From the NCBI GenBank assembly GCA_037013495.1, contig CM072801.1:101191816-101255815 (forward strand): 64,000 bases of DNA, written 5' to 3'. The notes beneath the pieces are model-generated. The model saw only the letters and a program-made list of their open reading frames with translations, was not told the origin of the DNA and searched no databases. The position numbers and the translations under genes were made by a program. The DNA is from Hippophae tibetana. Lineage: Eukaryota > Streptophyta > Magnoliopsida > Rosales > Elaeagnaceae. Of the stretch, positions 60,531-64,000 are shown in pieces (positions within the stretch are counted from its first letter, which is position 1; each line of letters begins with the position of its first letter).

Positions 60531-62480
60531 GACACAATGTTTAATTTTTTTTCATTTCCACTTATATTCTTTTCCTTATATTTTCTCACTATTTTCTTTA
60601 CTTTTTAAGTGTTGATTCCCAGCAAAATCTAATTCATTCGAATTTTGGTGCCTCCCTCCTACATGAAAAAGGTTACCGCAATAACTTGTTTTAGAAATCA
60701 TTTGTAAAAAGTTTGTTACCTAGCAAGAAATATTTCTATGTTGCAAGCGCACAATATTTCCCCTCATCTTTCGTTGCTTCTTACTCTTCAAATGGGTTTG
60801 GAATAAGATTATAAGGTAGAAAGGAAAACACAATGTTAAATTCATTTTGGTACATTCCAACAAAACTAAAATAATTTGTAAATATGGTAAGAATATTGAT
60901 GTTATAAAAGAATTAAGAATGAGAAGTACTGATCTCTTCTTTAAAAAACTTAATTTGGAAAAATTATGAAGTTTGATTGTTTGGCATTTTAAGACGTAAT
61001 ATATTCCGTTTAAATATTTGATAATAGTAAGCAAATAAAATTTGGAATATTTATTTACCCTGTTTCTATTGTAAAGTAGAAATGAGAAAATGTTTAATTC
61101 TTTTCCTTATCTTTTCTCACTATTTTCTTTACTTTTTAAGTGTTGATTCCCATCAAAATCTAATTCATTCGAATTTTGGTGCCTTCCTCCTACAAGAAAA
61201 AAGTTACCGCAATAACTTGTTTTAGAAATCATTTGTAAAAAGTTTGTTACTTAGCAAGAAATATTTCTATGTTGCAAGCGCACAATATTTCCCCTTATCT
61301 TTCGTTGCTTCTTACTCTTCGAATGGGTTTGGAATAAGATTATAAGGTAGAAAGGAAAAACACAATGTTAAATTCATTACGGTACATTCCAACAAAACTA
61401 GAATAGTTTATAAATATGGTAAGAATATTGATGTCATAAAAGAATTAAGGATCAGAAGTACAGATTTCTTCTTTAAAAAACTTAATTTAGAAAAATTATG
61501 AAATTTAATTGTTTGGCATTTTAAGACATAATATATTCCGTTAAAATATTTCATAATAATAAGGAAATAAAATTCGGAATATTTATTTATCCTGTTTCTA
61601 TTGTAAAATAGAAATGAGAAAATGTTTAAGTTTTTTCTTTTCCACTTATTTTCTTTTCCATATCTTTTCTAACTATTTTCTTAACTTTTTAAGTCATGAT
61701 TCCCAGCTAAATCTAATATAATCAAATTTTAGTTCCTCCCTCCTAAATGAAAAAGGTTACCGCAATAACTTGTTTTAGAAATCATTTGTAAAAAGTTTGT
61801 TACCTAGCAAGAAATATTTCTATGTTGCAAGCGCACAATATTTCCCCTTATCTTTCGTTGCTTCTTACTCTTCGAATGGGTTTGGAATAAGATTATAAGG
61901 TAGAAAGGAAAAACACAATGTTAAATTCATTACGGTACATTCCAACAAAACTAGAATAGTTTATAAATATGGTAAGAATATTGATGTCATAAAAGAATTA
62001 AGGATCAGAAGTACTAATTTCTTCTTTAAAAAACTTAATTTAGAAAAATTATGAAATTTAATTGTTTGGCATTTTAAGACATATTATATTCCGTTTAAAT
62101 ATTTCATAATAGTAAGGAAATAAAATTCGAAATATTTATTTACCATGTTTCTATTGTAAAATAGAAATGAGAAAATGTTTAAGTTTTTTCTTTTCCACTT
62201 ATTTTCTTTTCCTTATCTTTTCTCACTATTTTCTTTACTTTTTAAGTCATGATTCCCACCAAAATCTAATTCATTCAAATTTTGGTTCTTCCCTCCTAAA
62301 TGAAAAAGGTTACCGCAATAACTTGTTTTAGAAATCATTTGTAAAAAGTTTGTTACCTAGCAAGAAATATTTCTATGTTGCAAGCGCACAATATTTCCCC
62401 TTATCTTTCGTTCCTTCTTACTCTTCCAATGGGTTTGGAATAAGATTATAAGGTAGAAAGGAAAAACACAATGTTAAATT
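60530..62480. repeat. Third copy of the 33-34.3 kb cassette
   Basis: CCCATCAAAATC with CTACAAGAAAAAAG, TTACTTAGCAAG, CAGCTAAATCTAATATAATC (61,704), and CCCACCAAAATC with TTGGTTCTTCCC follow in the same order as at 32,965-34,300. The monomer anchored at 60711, with CTTCAAATGGG, lies before it, as in the 44.7-47 kb copy and unlike the 32.7 kb copy. Confidence 0.82.
61085..61115. repeat. Monomer with about 22-base internal deletion
   Basis: Anchor spacing from 60711 to 61242 is 531 instead of about 553. The tract reads GTTTAATTCTTTTCC where sister monomers have GTTTAATTTTTTTC, CATTTCCACTTATATT and then CTTTTCC. As in the other short monomer, the loss falls inside the low-complexity pyrimidine tract. 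Confidence 0.85.
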
Positions 62481-64000
62481 CATTACGGTACATTCCAACA
62501 AAACTAAAATAATTTATAAAGATGGTAAGAATATTGATGTCATAAAAGAATTAAGAATGAGAAGTACTAATCTCTTATTAAAAACAATTAATTAAGAAAA
62601 AATATGAAGTTTGATTGTTTCACATTTTAAGACGTAGTATATTCCGTTTAAATATTTCATAATAGTAAGGAAATAATATTTGGAATATTTATTTACCTTG
62701 TTTCTATAGTAAAATAGAAATGAGAAAATGTTTAGATTTTTTTCATTTCCACTTATTTTCTTTTGCTTATCTTTTCTCACTATTTTCTTTACTTTTTAAG
62801 TGTTGATTCCCAGCAAAATCTAATTCATTCGAATTTTGGTAACTCCCTCCTACATGAAAAAGGTTACCGCAATAACTTGTTTTAGAAATCATTTGTAAAA
62901 ACTTTGTTACCTACAAGAAATATTTCTATGTTGCAAGCGCACAATATTTCCCCTCATCTTTCGTTGCTTCTTACTCTTCGAATGGGTTTGAATAAGATTA
63001 TAAGGTAGAAAGGAAAACACAATGTTAAATTCATTACGGTACATTCCAACAAAACTATAATAATTTATAAATATGGTAAGAATATTGATGTTATAAAAGA
63101 ATTAAGAATGAGAAGTACTGATCTCTTCTTTAAAAAACTTAATTTGGAAAAATTATGAAGTTTGATTGTTTGGCATTTTAAGACGTAATATATTCCGTTT
63201 AAATATTTGATAGGAGTAAGGAAATAAAATTTGGAATATTTATTTACCCTGTTTCTATTGTAAAATAGAAATGAGAAAATGTTTAAGTTTTTTCTTTTCC
63301 ACTTATTTTCTTTTCCTTATCTTTTCTCACTATTTTCTTTACTTTTTAAGTCATGATTCCCACCAAAATCTAATTCATTCGAATTTTGGTAACTCCCTCC
63401 TACATGAAAAAGGTTACCGCAATAACTTGTTTTAGAAATCATTTGTAAAAACTTTGTTACCTAGCAAGAAATATTTCTAAGTTGCAAGCGCACAATATTT
63501 CCCCTTATATTTCGTTCCTTCTTACTCTTCGAATGGGTTTGGAATAAGATTATAAGGTAGAAAGGAAAAACACAATGTTAAATTCATTACGGTACATTCC
63601 AACAAAACTAAAATAGTTTATAAAGATGGTAAGAATATTGATGTCATAAAAGAATTAAGAATGAGAAGTACTAATCTCTTATTAAAAACAATTAATTAAG
63701 AAAAAATATGAAGTTTGATTGTTTCACATTTTAAGACGTAGTATATTCCGTTTAAATATTTCATAATAGTGAGGAAATAAGATTTGGAATATTTATTTAC
63801 CTTGTTTCTATAGTAAAATAGAAATGAGAACATTTTTATTTTTTTTTTCATTTCCACTTATTTTCTTTTCCTTATCTTTTCTCACTATTTTCTTTACTTT
63901 TTAAGTGTTGATTCCCAGCAAAATCTAATTTATTCGAATTTTGGTGCCTTCCTCCTACATGAAAAAAGGTTACCGCAATAACTTGTTTTAGAAATCATTT
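62480..64000. repeat. Right-edge monomers of the dimer/hexamer type
   Basis: Anchors are 62348, 62902 and 63452, and the window ends about 5 bases before the next. TATAAAGATGG with a beta cassette, GGTAACTCCC with AACTTTGTTACC, and an alpha monomer with a GATAGGAGTAAGG variant resemble 34.8-36.5 kb and 46.9-48 kb. The stretch 63,270-63,370 joins a CATGATTCCCACC patch to GGTAACTCCC, a combination not seen elsewhere in the window. Confidence 0.78.

Larger units (their letters stand above)
1..64000. repeat. 553-bp satellite DNA array, about 115.6 tandem monomers
   Basis: The anchor GTTTGTTACC (or a one-base variant) recurs at 421, 974, 1528, 2081, 2634, 3188 and so on to 62348, 62902 and 63452, always on the plus strand. 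Spacing is 552-554 in most cases, so the array is strictly head to tail. All sequence between anchors aligns to the same monomer. No unique sequence, mobile element or inversion interrupts it. Monomers differ from each other by scattered substitutions and one-base indels. Composition is AT-rich, about 26% G+C in one hand-counted monomer. The array runs off both ends of the window, so its full size and flanks are unknown. Centromeric or pericentromeric heterochromatin is the likeliest setting from what is known of long HOR-bearing satellites, but this is inferred. I do not recognise the family. Confidence 0.97.

Noticed and set aside
60720-61034. 104-residue minus-strand frame, the longest in the window
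   Set aside because: It spans two segments of ordinary satellite sequence that happen to be joined in frame in this monomer. Composition and variants are those of the repeat.
1-64000. CRISPR array
   Set aside because: The repeat unit is 553 bases with no short repeat-spacer alternation. Every base belongs to the repeat.
1-64000. Transposon or LTR-element tandem array
   Set aside because: No terminal repeats, target-site duplications, primer-binding site or any transposase or polymerase coding was seen in the monomer.

Overview
The whole 64,000-base window is one uninterrupted, head-to-tail satellite DNA array. I found no gene, RNA gene, transposon, CRISPR array or unique sequence. The repeat unit is about 553 bases. 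Using the invariant motif GTTTGTTACC as a ruler, I placed 115 successive anchors from position 421 to 63452. Nearly every step is 549-555 bases and most are 552-554. The two clear exceptions are 538 (monomer holding 41,205) and 531 (monomer holding 61,100), both internal deletions. All copies point the same way and I saw no inversion. One hand-counted monomer (974-1527) has 65 G and 81 C in 554 bases, about 26% G+C, with 8 CpG against about 9.5 expected.

The organism cannot be named from this sequence. Long homogeneous satellite with higher-order repeats (HORs) is typical of eukaryotic centromeric or heterochromatic DNA. CpG is not depleted, which argues weakly against a heavily CpG-methylated vertebrate or plant satellite and would suit an invertebrate or protist. 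This is inference at low confidence.

Layout, left to right. 1-140: end of a monomer with a rare variant. 141-5,300: trimer HOR, 1,660-base period, about 3.1 copies. 5,300-10,085: more divergent single monomers. 10,085-14,510: tetramer HOR, about 2,215 bases, two copies. 14,505-28,640: mosaic of multi-monomer segments, most with a second copy elsewhere in the window at a whole number of monomers. 28,640-32,660: second tetramer HOR of 2,215. 32,660-34,300: a cassette repeated near 44.8-47.0 kb and 60.3-62.5 kb. 34,310-36,520: dimer HOR of 1,105. 36,520-46,725: mosaic, including an adjacent monomer duplication at 43.0-44.1 kb. 46,725-57,690: hexamer HOR, 3,318-3,319 bases, about 3.3 nearly identical copies, with one block swapped in register. 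57,235-60,530: second trimer HOR of 1,661, overlapping the end of the hexamer. 60,530-64,000: more mosaic, ending about 5 bases before the next anchor.

The biology visible here is array evolution by unequal exchange and patchwise conversion. Two alternative versions of a roughly 40-base segment (called alpha and beta here) are shuffled among monomers, and both kinds of hybrid occur. Each monomer also carries short dyad symmetries, a TATA-like string, an AATAAA and a strand-asymmetric pyrimidine tract. These could matter for centromere chromatin or satellite transcription, but nothing in the sequence proves a function. The many 60-100-residue open frames, almost all on the minus strand, are by-products of the repeat.
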